A stretch of DNA of 64,000 nt, from positions 124,001 through 188,000 of the forward strand of contig NZ_BMMS01000016.1 of NCBI RefSeq assembly GCF_014646055.1, written 5' to 3'. Shown here piece after piece: positions 27,956 to 36,010 of the stretch. Each line of letters begins with the position of its first letter. Positions within the stretch are counted from its first letter, which is position 1. The DNA is from Wenjunlia tyrosinilytica. GTDB taxonomy: Bacteria; Actinomycetota; Actinomycetes; Streptomycetales; Streptomycetaceae. The translations under genes and the position numbers were made by a program. Under the pieces are notes generated by a model that saw only the letters and a program-made list of their open reading frames with translations, was not told the DNA's origin and did no database searches.

Positions 27956-29790
27956 AGCTCCTTCACTCTACGTGCCTCCACCGACATCGAGGTCCCGCTC
28001 GGGATTCGCGTACGGGGTGCCACGACCGCGGGGGTGTGCAAGGGGTTGGCGACGGTGCCGTGAACGGCGGCGTGCGGGCGTTCGGGCCGGTCGCCGTAGC
28101 CGTCGAGCAGGAGCCGGTTGCGGTTCAGGCACAGGCGCTCGATGCGCGGGGTGAGCAGGTCGAAGGTGGCGAAGCGGTCGGCGAGCTCGGGGAAGCGGTC
28201 GTGGTGGGCGGTGATCTCCTCGCGCAGCAGCCGCCAGAACTCCTCCTCCGGCAGAGCGAGCTGTTCCTCCAGCAGCGGGGCGAGGTAGCGGAAGACCCCG
28301 ACGAACAGCCCGGAGTGGATGAACTGCGTGAGGAACCGAGGCGGCTCGCGCAGCAGGATGCCGGCGACGTCCTCGGGCATGGCCTCGAGCTCGGGGACGG
28401 GCTCCGCGCTCACGTTCACGTCGTCCACGAAGTCCTTGACCGCCAGGCGCGCGGGGACGTCGTACTCGTCGAAGACCACGATGGCGTTCTCGCCGTGCGG
28501 GGAGAACACCACGCCGTAGCGGTAGAGGAAGTGCAGAAGCGGCGGCATCAGGGCGTGGAAGAGGGCACGCAGCCAGTCGGCCGGGCTGAGTTTGGAGCGC
28601 TCGACCAGTTCGGCGGTGAACGAGCGGCCCGCCCCGTCGGTGTGCAGGAGCGCGGCCAGGGTGCGGGCGCGCTCACCGGGTTCGAGGTGGGCTGCGACGG
28701 GCTCGCGCCAGATGGCGCCGAGGAGTTCGCGGTACTGGTACGGGACGGCGGGGATGGCCTCGAGCACCGGGTGGCGGACGGTGACGGAGGCGGTCTCGCC
28801 GAGCAGGATCACCCGGCACTCCTCGCTCAGGAACGGGTCGCGTCCGCGCAGGGAGAGCATCCAGGAGGTCACCGCCGGGGCGGCGAGGGTGCGTTCGGTG
28901 GGCAGTCCGCGCCACACCAGGGTGTTGAGGACGGACAGCGGCAGCTTCACCGTGCGGCGGTGCCGGTGGCTGACGTTGAGGAAGGTGCGGACCGACTGCT
29001 GCGGCAGGCGCAGGTCCGGATCCTCGGGCAGCGGGATGATCCGGTCGGCGGCGATCTCGGCGGCGAACAGCGGCAGGAGCGTTTCTGCCCACTGCCATGG
29101 GTGGACGGGCAGCCAGAGGTAGTCCTCGGGACGGCCGCCGCGGTCCCGTACGGCCGTGTCGAACACCTCCCGTGTGCGGGGGGTCAGCTCCTCCCGGTAC
29201 AGCCGCTCCGCGTCGAGCCCGGGGACGCCCCGGTACTCGGCGAGATCGCGGTGGACGGCGATCCACGGGAGGCTGGTGGGGCGGGCGGCCTCCGGGGCCC
29301 AGCGGTCGGCGTCGGTCGCGGAGAAGCCGATACGGCCCTTGTTGGGGACGATCCAGGGGTGGCCGGTCTGCCGGCCCTCGAGGTCCGCGTAGTCGTACTC
29401 GGCCAGTTGGGCGGCGGTGGGGGTGTCCGCGAGCAGCCGGGTGTCGGCGGTGAGGGTGGCGGACAGCTCACGCACGAGGTGGCCCGCGGTGTCGTCACCG
29501 ATGCCCAAGGTGGTGCGGGCGTCGAGGAGGAAGGTGAGCGGGTCGTCCGCCTCCGCCCCGTCCCGGCGCACGGACGCGGGGTCGATCCGCCAGCTCCCGT
29601 AGGCGGTCCGCCGGGCCCCGAAGCGGTACTCGGTGCCTGACTCCAGGAGCACCCTGTACTCCCCGCCGCCTGCGGGCCGCGGGGTCAGCAGCTCCTCGTA
29701 GGCGAACTCGGAGAGGGCTTTGGCGAGCATCCCCCTTCCGGCGGTGCGCCAGGCGGTACCGGTGAGGTGGGCTGGGCGGAACAACGGCAC
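27952..29790 (-). CDS. IucC-like NIS siderophore synthetase
   Basis: NRPS-independent siderophore synthetase of 612 residues (IucA/IucC family), which joins a carboxylic acid such as citrate or succinate to an amine or hydroxylamine using ATP. Visible motifs: LPVHPWQWAE (about 220, the HPWQ signature), QQSVRTFLNVSHRHRR and VKLPLSVLNTLVWRGLPTE. The C-terminal domain FRYGVVFSPHGENAIVV-like stretch (YRYGVVFSPHGENA, EYDVPARLAVKDFVDDVNV) is the conserved ferric reductase-like FhuF half. GTG start at 29790 with GAGGAG. It follows the acetyltransferase gene by 19 bases and ends inside the dinG start. By position and motif it is the second (type C) synthetase of the operon. Confidence 0.92.
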   Translation of the reverse strand: MPLFRPAHLTGTAWRTAGRGMLAKALSEFAYEELLTPRPAGGGEYRVLLESGTEYRFGARRTAYGSWRIDPASVRRDGAEADDPLTFLLDARTTLGIGDDTAGHLVRELSATLTADTRLLADTPTAAQLAEYDYADLEGRQTGHPWIVPNKGRIGFSATDADRWAPEAARPTSLPWIAVHRDLAEYRGVPGLDAERLYREELTPRTREVFDTAVRDRGGRPEDYLWLPVHPWQWAETLLPLFAAEIAADRIIPLPEDPDLRLPQQSVRTFLNVSHRHRRTVKLPLSVLNTLVWRGLPTERTLAAPAVTSWMLSLRGRDPFLSEECRVILLGETASVTVRHPVLEAIPAVPYQYRELLGAIWREPVAAHLEPGERARTLAALLHTDGAGRSFTAELVERSKLSPADWLRALFHALMPPLLHFLYRYGVVFSPHGENAIVVFDEYDVPARLAVKDFVDDVNVSAEPVPELEAMPEDVAGILLREPPRFLTQFIHSGLFVGVFRYLAPLLEEQLALPEEEFWRLLREEITAHHDRFPELADRFATFDLLTPRIERLCLNRNRLLLDGYGDRPERPHAAVHGTVANPLHTPAVVAPRTRIPSGTSMSVEARRVKEL

Positions 29791-29809
29791 GGGCTTCTCC
29801 TCGGAAGGC

Positions 29810-30607
29810 TCAGTTGCTGGGCGTGGGCTGGACGGAGCTGGTCGGGGGGCTCGCGGGGGAGTTCCGCGGTGCGCTCCCCGCTTTCCGGGGGGTTGTCGGC
29901 GGGCTCACCGGGGGGCCGAGGCGGTGGCGCAGGGCGCGCTCGCGGATCATCAGGGCGGCCGTCTTCTCGGGCAGTCGCACCTCGGCGCTGAAGCGGAACC
30001 CGGCGGTGAGGAAGGCCGCGACGGACGGGGTGTTGCGCAGGTCGGGTTCGGCGATCACACGCGTGCCGGCGGGCCGGTTGTCGAGGACGAGGTCGGCGGC
30101 GGCCCTCAGCAAAGTGGCGCCCAGTCCCCTGCCGCGGTCGCGCACTGCCCCGATCAGCAGGTGGAGCCCGGTGTCCTGGGGCCTTGCCGGGTAGTAGCGG
30201 GCGATCGGATCGAGGTCGGCGCGGTAGACCTCCCAGTAGCTCATGGGAACGCCGTCGAGGACGCCGAGGCAGGGCACACTGCGGCCGTCGCCGTCCAGTT
30301 GGGCCCGCACATGGCGCTCGGTGGCGGCGGCGGGGCCCTCGAGCTCCCAGAACTGCGCCACGGCGGGGTCGTTCATCCAGCGCGCGAGCATGCCGAGGTC
30401 CCGGTCGAGGTCGACGGGGACGAACTCGAACTCGCCCGCGTCGGTGGCGGCCGGACCCCACGCCGCGACGTGGTCGAGCAGGTCGCCGGGTGGGGCTGCC
30501 ATGTCCACGGGGGCGCGGGGCAGTACGGCGACGGTCTCCGCCCCCAGGTGCAGGTCGAGGGTGTCGTCGGCGCGGTCACGCGGCGGTGGCGGCCCTTCGG
30601 GGGTCAT
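29810..30607 (-). CDS. GNAT acetyltransferase, IucB/AlcB-like (siderophore)
   Basis: Acetyl- or acyl-CoA N-acyltransferase of 265 residues of the type that acylates a hydroxylated lysine, ornithine or diamine in hydroxamate siderophore pathways (IucB in aerobactin). Motifs: FVPVDLDRDLGMLARWMNDP, VPMSYWEVYRADLDPIARYY, TGLHLLIGAVRDRGRGLGATLL (CoA-binding loop R-x-x-G-x-G/A), RVIAEPDLRNTPSVAAF and GFRFSAEVRLPEKTAALM. The ATG at 30607 overlaps the stop of the preceding IucA-like gene (ATGA). A Pro/Ser-rich tail of about 25 residues follows. Located between two NIS synthetases, as iucB is between iucA and iucC. Confidence 0.9.
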   Translation of the reverse strand: MTPEGPPPPRDRADDTLDLHLGAETVAVLPRAPVDMAAPPGDLLDHVAAWGPAATDAGEFEFVPVDLDRDLGMLARWMNDPAVAQFWELEGPAAATERHVRAQLDGDGRSVPCLGVLDGVPMSYWEVYRADLDPIARYYPARPQDTGLHLLIGAVRDRGRGLGATLLRAAADLVLDNRPAGTRVIAEPDLRNTPSVAAFLTAGFRFSAEVRLPEKTAALMIRERALRHRLGPPVSPPTTPRKAGSAPRNSPASPPTSSVQPTPSN

Positions 30608-32421
30608 GAGGCGTCCAGGACGACGGGGTTGGGGACGGTCACGTAGACGGACTGGGTGTCGACCGGGCCGACGAGTTCGTCCATGCCGTGCAGCCGCGTC
30701 AGCAGGTTCGCCTTGCACCGCAGCGTGGGTGAGTCGAGGAAGTGGCGGGGCAGTGCGGAGCGGCCGGAGGAAGCGCCCTGGAGGAAGCGGCGCAGTCCCG
30801 CGAGCAGGACGCGTTCGTCGGCGAGCCTCTGGGCGCCGAACGCCCCGATCAGGCCGAGGACGTTGTTGATGCCCAGGTAGTAGGCGAGGCGTTCGTCGGC
30901 CACCTCGTCGGCGACGAAGGTTTCACTGGCGGAGCCGATCCCGGGCAGCCGCGCCTCCAGTTCGGCCCGGCGCGAGGCACGGAAGTAGTAGCCCTGGTTG
31001 TCGCGGTAGCGGCCGCCGGTTGGCCAGCCGTCGGCGTCGAGCAGCACCAGGGTGTTCTGCTGGTGGGCCTCCAGGGCGATTCCGGCCTCGCCGTCGAGCC
31101 AGAGGATGGGCCGCACCACGGCGTCGAGGTAGCGCAGGAACCACTCGGCGGCGACCGCGTCGGCAGGGCGTCCGGTACGGCCCGCCAGCTTGTCCACGAT
31201 GTCGGCCAGGCGGGAGCGCAGGGCCGTGGCGGGCCGTCCCGGCCAGGGGCGCGGGCAGGTGAGCCCGGCGACGCAGGCGGCGTCGTCCGCGGGACCGAAG
31301 GGGTTGTGGCGCAGCACCACGTCGAACCCGGGCAGCGGTTCGGGCGCGGCGACGGCGAGCCAGGCGGGGTCGCGGACGATGTCGAAGCGGGGGTGGACCG
31401 CGTGCCACTGCTTGGCGAGTCCGCCGCGCAGGAGGCGGTGCACCTCGATTCCTCGCTGGAGTTCTTTGTGGAGGTTCTCCCGGCGGGAGTTGGTGATCCG
31501 CAGGGCGAGGGAGAGTTTGAGCATGACGGGCGCCCCGGCGCGGTGGACGGTGCGCACGGAGGAGGTGGGGTGCCAGGGCTCGCCGAGGGGCCCGAGGTCG
31601 TGGAGGAGCCCGGCGTCGAGGAGTTCGCGCACGGCCGGCTGCCGGGAGAGGTGCCCGGCCTGCCATGGGTGGACCGGCATGGCGGCGGTGCCGGGCGGCA
31701 GCGTCAGGGCGGGCCCGGCGAGTTCGGCGGTGAGGGCGTCGGCGGTGACGGGGCGGCCGCCGCGGGTGAAGGCCGAGTCGGCGAGGAGCACGGAGCGGTC
31801 GACGGCGAACCAGTGCAGCGGGAAGCCGCCCCGCAACTCCGGTGAGTAGGCGGCACTCTCGTCGTGGTCGAGCCCTTCGCGGCTCTTGGGCGTCGGGTGC
31901 AGGGGGTGGCCGAGGACGAGGGACTGCTCGGCGTCGAGGAACGGGTGGGTGCCGGGATCGGCGCGGGGCCGGGAGCGGCGGTAGGCGAGGAAGGACTCGG
32001 TGCGGCGTACGGAGTCGGCGACTCGTGCCACGAGGTCGGCGCCGTCCCGCTGGGCCGGGGGCAGTTGGGCGGTCGCCGCGGCTTCCCTGGACAGCAGGGC
32101 GGCGACGGTCACGGCGTCGGCGGCGGTGCCGCCCTCGAGGCTGATCCGCCCGAAGCGGTGGCCTCCGGTGGGCGACCAGTGGCGGACGGGGGCGTGCAGC
32201 GCGGTGCCGCTGGCGGGCAGTGGCAGACGCAGGGTGCCGCCCGTGGGGCGTTCGACGCCGGTCTCGCGGATCCAGCAGCGCAGAAGGCTCTCGGTGGCGG
32301 CCGCGTCGGCCGCGGTGTAGGCGTCCGGGTGGCACAGCGGATCGTGGTCGGCGGTCGGGGCCGCGGCACGGGGGAGCTGTGCGGGTACGCCGACTGCCGT
32401 GGCGTCAGGTGCGGTGTTCAT
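30604..32421 (-). CDS. IucA-like NIS siderophore synthetase
   Basis: First NIS synthetase of the operon, 605 residues. Signature AMPVHPWQAGHLSR around 230, then TSSVRTVHRAGAPVMLKLSL and the Arg/Asn block ITNSRRENLHKELQRG, and in the C-terminal half LEAHQQNTLVLLDADG, GRYRDNQGYYFRASRR. Conserved His, Arg and Lys needed for ATP and carboxylate binding are present. ATG 32421 is chosen; GAGG is 12 bases away. The upstream small gene ends 15 bases before it and its stop codon is within the ribosome site, suggesting translational coupling. The operon order IucA-GNAT-IucC matches aerobactin, but no IucD-type oxygenase is in the window. Confidence 0.92.
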   Translation of the reverse strand: MNTAPDATAVGVPAQLPRAAAPTADHDPLCHPDAYTAADAAATESLLRCWIRETGVERPTGGTLRLPLPASGTALHAPVRHWSPTGGHRFGRISLEGGTAADAVTVAALLSREAAATAQLPPAQRDGADLVARVADSVRRTESFLAYRRSRPRADPGTHPFLDAEQSLVLGHPLHPTPKSREGLDHDESAAYSPELRGGFPLHWFAVDRSVLLADSAFTRGGRPVTADALTAELAGPALTLPPGTAAMPVHPWQAGHLSRQPAVRELLDAGLLHDLGPLGEPWHPTSSVRTVHRAGAPVMLKLSLALRITNSRRENLHKELQRGIEVHRLLRGGLAKQWHAVHPRFDIVRDPAWLAVAAPEPLPGFDVVLRHNPFGPADDAACVAGLTCPRPWPGRPATALRSRLADIVDKLAGRTGRPADAVAAEWFLRYLDAVVRPILWLDGEAGIALEAHQQNTLVLLDADGWPTGGRYRDNQGYYFRASRRAELEARLPGIGSASETFVADEVADERLAYYLGINNVLGLIGAFGAQRLADERVLLAGLRRFLQGASSGRSALPRHFLDSPTLRCKANLLTRLHGMDELVGPVDTQSVYVTVPNPVVLDAS

Positions 32422-32435
32422 GCGTTCGTCATTCC

Positions 32436-32705
32436 TCAACTGCTCTTCGGGGAGTGCGTTCCGCGCTGCGTACAACCTTGCCCGGTGAAGCCGCCGCAGG
32501 ACCGCTGGTTGCCGGTGTGGTGAACGAGGTGGCCGTCCATCGGTGACTCGACGGGGTCCGCGCGCAGGCTCACGGCGGGGTCATCGGCGGCGGCCGATGC
32601 CGTGCCGGAACCGCGAGGGCGGTCGAGGTGGTGGGGGCCGAAGGCGCCGTCGGCCGTCGTGCCGTGGGCGCGCACCGGGCCGGCGCCTTCCGCGGAACCG
32701 ATCAC
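32436..32705 (-). CDS. Small protein of 89 residues leading the siderophore operon
   Basis: First gene after the iron box. GTG start at 32705 with an excellent CAGGAGG ribosome site 5 bases away; stop TGA at 32436 falls 15 bases before the IucA-like start. The chain is hydrophilic, rich in Gly, Ala, His and Ser, and has two Cys at its end (RSCGGFTGQGCTQRG). I recognise no domain, no signal peptide and no transmembrane segment. Options: a small accessory or metallo-regulatory protein, a leader-type peptide coupling translation to the synthetase gene, or the decayed end of a larger siderophore gene. The strong start signal and its place under iron control argue for expression. Confidence 0.6.
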   Translation of the reverse strand: MIGSAEGAGPVRAHGTTADGAFGPHHLDRPRGSGTASAAADDPAVSLRADPVESPMDGHLVHHTGNQRSCGGFTGQGCTQRGTHSPKSS

Positions 32706-32752
32706 GACGCCTCCTGAACCGCCGGTATCCCCGGAGCGGGGAACGAGGGAAA

Positions 32753-32770
32753 AGTAAGGGTCGCCTTACT
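32753..32770. promoter_or_regulatory. Iron box (IdeR/DmdR-type operator) controlling the siderophore operon
   Basis: AGTAAGG-N4-CCTTACT, a perfect 7-base inverted repeat related to the actinobacterial iron box (TTAGGTTAGGCTCACCTAA pattern). It is 48 bases upstream of the small gene and 65 or more from any other start. In high iron DmdR1/IdeR would repress the operon. Confidence 0.8.
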
Positions 32771-32870
32771 CCAACTACCACCGGCAACTTTACGCCGACG
32801 AGCCGTAGTTGTGGTGGCGTGGCCCCGCAGGTCCAACGACCGAAGGCCCGCACGATCACGGGCGGACCCT

Positions 32871-32935
32871 CCACGTACCGGGGGGCGAGCGCCCGCGTAC
32901 CGGGGGGGCGACCGTCCATGTACCGGGGGCCACCG
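32871..32935. repeat. Degenerate repeat built on GTACCGGGGG
   Basis: Three copies of GTACCGGGGG with spacers of about 11 bases, in the divergent spacer between the iron box and the S1 protease gene (32771-33045). The rest of this stretch should hold the protease promoter; no clear -10/-35 is seen. Confidence 0.5.
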
Positions 32936-33045
32936 TCATGGAACCGAGGACCCGACCGAAACCGTCCAGAGCATCACCGGCATAGTGGTGGCGCGTTTCC
33001 CCACGCCGGGGAATGGATCACGTCTCAACAGGGGGAATTGACCCG

Positions 33046-34197
33046 ATGTCATCGATACGCCGACTCGCCGCAGCCTGTGGCGCGGTCACCGCGCTGCTCG
33101 TCGTGACGGCCTGCGGGCCTTCCGACGACAGTGCGGCCTCGGACCCCACGCCCAGCGCCTCCGCGGGGAAGGCGGACGGAAAGGACGGCTTCAAGCTGCC
33201 CGAGGGCCTGCCCACGAGCCTTCAGCAGCTGAAGAACTGGAAGTGGGACGACTGGAAGAACTGGGCCGACCAGCACGCCCAGAGCGCTTTCAAGAACCCG
33301 CTCGTCAAGGACCTGTGGGACGCGTCCCGCATGGCGAAGGCCAAGCCGCTCGACCAGGAGGTCAAGGCTGCCCCGCAGGACGACCAGGGCGTCACCGACC
33401 CCGAGCCGAGCCCGGTCGAGGCCAAGAGGGTGCCGACGCCCTACCACGACCACGCCGCTCCCCCCGGCAAGATCTTCTTCGACTCCCCCCGGGGCTCGAT
33501 GGTCTGCTCCGGCACCCTCGTGAAGGACCCGGCGCACCCGGGCAAGAGCAACCTGGTGTGGACCGCGGGCCACTGCGTGCACGGCGGCAAGGACGGCGGC
33601 TGGTACCGCAACATCCAGTTCGTGCCCGCGTACAACGACAACGGCAAGGACCTCAACAAGGGCGAGTCGGCGACCCAGCAGGACGTCGCGCCCTACGGTG
33701 AGTACTGGGCCGAGTGGGCGCAGACCTCCTCGCAGTGGATCGAGGGCGGCGGCCACACCGGCGGCCCCGCGGCCGCGTACGACTTCGCCATCCTCAAGGT
33801 CACCCCGCTCCGGGGCGGCAAGTCCCTCGAGGAGACGGTCGGCAACGCGCTCCCCGTCTGGTTCAACGCCCCGCGCGGCGCGCTCCAGAAGGGTGTGAGC
33901 GCCTACGGTTACCCCGCCGCTCCCCCGTTCGACGGGCAGCTGATGCACCAGTGCACCGACAGCGCCACCCGCCTGTCCATGGACGCCTCCGCGCCGACCA
34001 TGCTGCGGATCGGCTGCACGATGACGGGCGGCTCCAGCGGCGGTGGCTGGTACACCCGCGGCACCGACGGCAAGCCCGCGCTCGTCAGCAACACCTCGAT
34101 CGGCCCGGTGACCAACACCTGGCTGGCCGGCCCCTACCTGGGCAGCACCGCGCGGAGCGTCTTCAAGGCGCTCAGCGACAAGTTCGCCAACCAGTAG
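33046..34197 (+). CDS. Secreted trypsin-like serine protease lipoprotein (family S1)
   Basis: Exported peptidase of 383 residues. The first 23 residues are a lipoprotein signal (AVTALLVVTACG, lipobox Val-Thr-Ala-Cys), so the mature protein should be anchored to the outer face of the membrane. A Lys/Pro-rich spacer of about 110 residues precedes the protease domain. Catalytic triad: His in VWTAGHCVHGG, Asp in AAYDFAILKV and Ser in TGGSSGGGWY. ATG 33046 has GGGGGAA upstream. It stands alone, with a strong bidirectional terminator after it; hflX converges from the other side. Confidence 0.9.
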   Translation: MSSIRRLAAACGAVTALLVVTACGPSDDSAASDPTPSASAGKADGKDGFKLPEGLPTSLQQLKNWKWDDWKNWADQHAQSAFKNPLVKDLWDASRMAKAKPLDQEVKAAPQDDQGVTDPEPSPVEAKRVPTPYHDHAAPPGKIFFDSPRGSMVCSGTLVKDPAHPGKSNLVWTAGHCVHGGKDGGWYRNIQFVPAYNDNGKDLNKGESATQQDVAPYGEYWAEWAQTSSQWIEGGGHTGGPAAAYDFAILKVTPLRGGKSLEETVGNALPVWFNAPRGALQKGVSAYGYPAAPPFDGQLMHQCTDSATRLSMDASAPTMLRIGCTMTGGSSGGGWYTRGTDGKPALVSNTSIGPVTNTWLAGPYLGSTARSVFKALSDKFANQ

Positions 34198-34234
34198 GCG
34201 CAGCGGAACTCGTCGGCGTCGGTCCCGGCCGACG

Positions 34235-34282
34235 GAAGCGGCCCGCCGCCCCCGTTCGACAACGGGGGCGGCGGGCCGCTTC
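34235..34282. terminator. Bidirectional terminator between the S1 protease gene and hflX
   Basis: Perfect 22-base inverted repeat (34235-34256 and 34261-34282) with a 4-base loop, between convergent genes. Confidence 0.95.
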
Positions 34283-34329
34283 ACGTACCGGTTTGCCGCG
34301 CCTTCGGGCAGAGCCCGGACCTTCGGTGC

Positions 34330-35850
34330 CTAGCGCTGCACCGCCAGGGTGAACGGCTCCAGCTCGGCGGCCAGGAGCTCGTGCACCATGGCCTTGATCC
34401 GGGTGCCCTGCGGCGTGTGCTCCTCGTGGAGCAGCTCGCCGTCGGCGTGCAGCTTCGAGACCAGGTCGCCCCGGGTGAACGGCACCAGTGCCTCGACCAG
34501 GATCGACGGGCGCGGCAACTCGGCGTCGATCAGCGCCCGAAGCTCCTCGATGCCCCGGCCGGTGCGTGCGGAGACCACGATGGCGTGGCTCTCCTGGCGC
34601 AGCAGCCGCCGCAGGACCTCGGGGTCGGCGGCGTCCGCCTTGTTGACCACGACGATCTCGGGCACATCGATCGCGCCCACGTCGCGGAACACCTCGCGGA
34701 CGGCGGCCAGCTGGGCCTCGGGCTCGGCGTGCGCCCCGTCCACCACGTGCAGGATGAGGTCGGCGTCCGCGACCTCCTCCATCGTGGAGCGGAAGGCCTC
34801 CACGAGGTGGTGGGGCAGATGGCGTACGAAGCCGACCGTGTCGGCCAGCGTGTACAGCCGCCCCGTGGGGGTCTGCGCCCGGCGCACGGTCGGGTCGAGG
34901 GTGGCGAACAGCGCGTTCTCCACCAGCACGCCCGCGCCGGTGAGCCGGTTGAGGAGCGAGGACTTGCCCGCGTTGGTGTACCCGGCGATGGCCACCGAGG
35001 GCACCTTGTTGCGCTTGCGCTCCTGGCGCTTGAGGTCACGGCCGGTCTTCATGGCCGCGATCTCCTTGCGAAGGCGGGCCATCTTCTCGTTGATACGGCG
35101 CCGGTCCGTCTCGATCTTGGTCTCACCGGGACCACGGGTGGCCATGCCGCCGCCGGACGACCCGGAGCCGCCACCGCCCATCTGGCGGGACAGGGACTGA
35201 CCCCATCCGCGCAGACGCGGGAGCATGTACTGCATCTGCGCCAGGGAGACCTGCGCCTTGCCCTCCCGGGACTTGGCGTGCTGGGCGAAGATGTCCAGGA
35301 TGAGCGCGGTCCGGTCGACGACCTTGACCTTGACCACGTCCTCGAGGTGGATCAGCTGGCCGGGCGTCAGCTCACCGTCGCACACGACGGTGTCCGCGCC
35401 CGTGGCGGAGACGATGTCGCGCAGCTCCTGCGCCTTGCCGGAGCCGATGTACGTGGCCGGGTCCGGCTTGTCACGGCGCTGGATGACGCCCTCGAGCACC
35501 TCGGAGCCCGCGGTCTCGGCGAGGGCGGCGAGCTCCGCGAGGGAGTTCTCGGCCTCCTCGGCGGTCCCGGAGGTCCACACACCCACGAGCACCACACGCT
35601 CCAGGCGGAGTCGGCGGTACTCGACCTCGGTGATGTCCTCGAGCTCGGTGGACAGTCCCGCCACACGGCGCAGGGCCGCACGGTCGGTCCGGTCGTACTG
35701 GTCGCCGTCGCGGTCGTCCGCGTCGGCGTAGGCCAGCTCCTCGTCCATCAGGGCCTCGGCACGAAGGTCCTCCGGGAGCCGACCGCGGCGCTCATCGGCT
35801 GCTGCGCCGTCGTTGCTGCTGCTGTGGCTGTCGTGAAAAGCGGAGGTCAT
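34330..35850 (-). CDS. hflX: GTPase HflX
   Basis: Ribosome-associated GTPase that splits stalled or heat-damaged 70S ribosomes; 506 residues. N-terminal domain around 110-250 (VLVGVWTSGTAEEAENSL, PDPATYIGSGKAQEL, LILDIFAQHAKSREG, QVSLAQMQYMLPRL), then a Gly-rich linker (MGGGGSGSSGGGM), a helical segment and the GTPase: G1 AIAGYTNAGKSS, G3 LADTVGF, G4 VVNKADAAD, then the C-terminal domain with the FTRGDLVSKLH block. An N-terminal acidic extension of about 90 residues is typical for Streptomyces. Start ATG 35850 with AAAGGA. Single gene, terminator on its left. Confidence 0.96.
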   Translation of the reverse strand: MTSAFHDSHSSSNDGAAADERRGRLPEDLRAEALMDEELAYADADDRDGDQYDRTDRAALRRVAGLSTELEDITEVEYRRLRLERVVLVGVWTSGTAEEAENSLAELAALAETAGSEVLEGVIQRRDKPDPATYIGSGKAQELRDIVSATGADTVVCDGELTPGQLIHLEDVVKVKVVDRTALILDIFAQHAKSREGKAQVSLAQMQYMLPRLRGWGQSLSRQMGGGGSGSSGGGMATRGPGETKIETDRRRINEKMARLRKEIAAMKTGRDLKRQERKRNKVPSVAIAGYTNAGKSSLLNRLTGAGVLVENALFATLDPTVRRAQTPTGRLYTLADTVGFVRHLPHHLVEAFRSTMEEVADADLILHVVDGAHAEPEAQLAAVREVFRDVGAIDVPEIVVVNKADAADPEVLRRLLRQESHAIVVSARTGRGIEELRALIDAELPRPSILVEALVPFTRGDLVSKLHADGELLHEEHTPQGTRIKAMVHELLAAELEPFTLAVQR

Positions 35851-36010
35851 TGTGTCCTTTGGCTCAGTGGATACGTCCAGGTCGACGGGTCTGCCCGCCG
35901 AGGAATACAACCATGCCGAGGGCCTGGAGATTCCCCTGGGCGGTCCGCGTTCCGGGCCGGAGGACCGGGCCGCGCCGTCTCGACGATGGTCGCACGGCGC
36001 GGCACACGCG

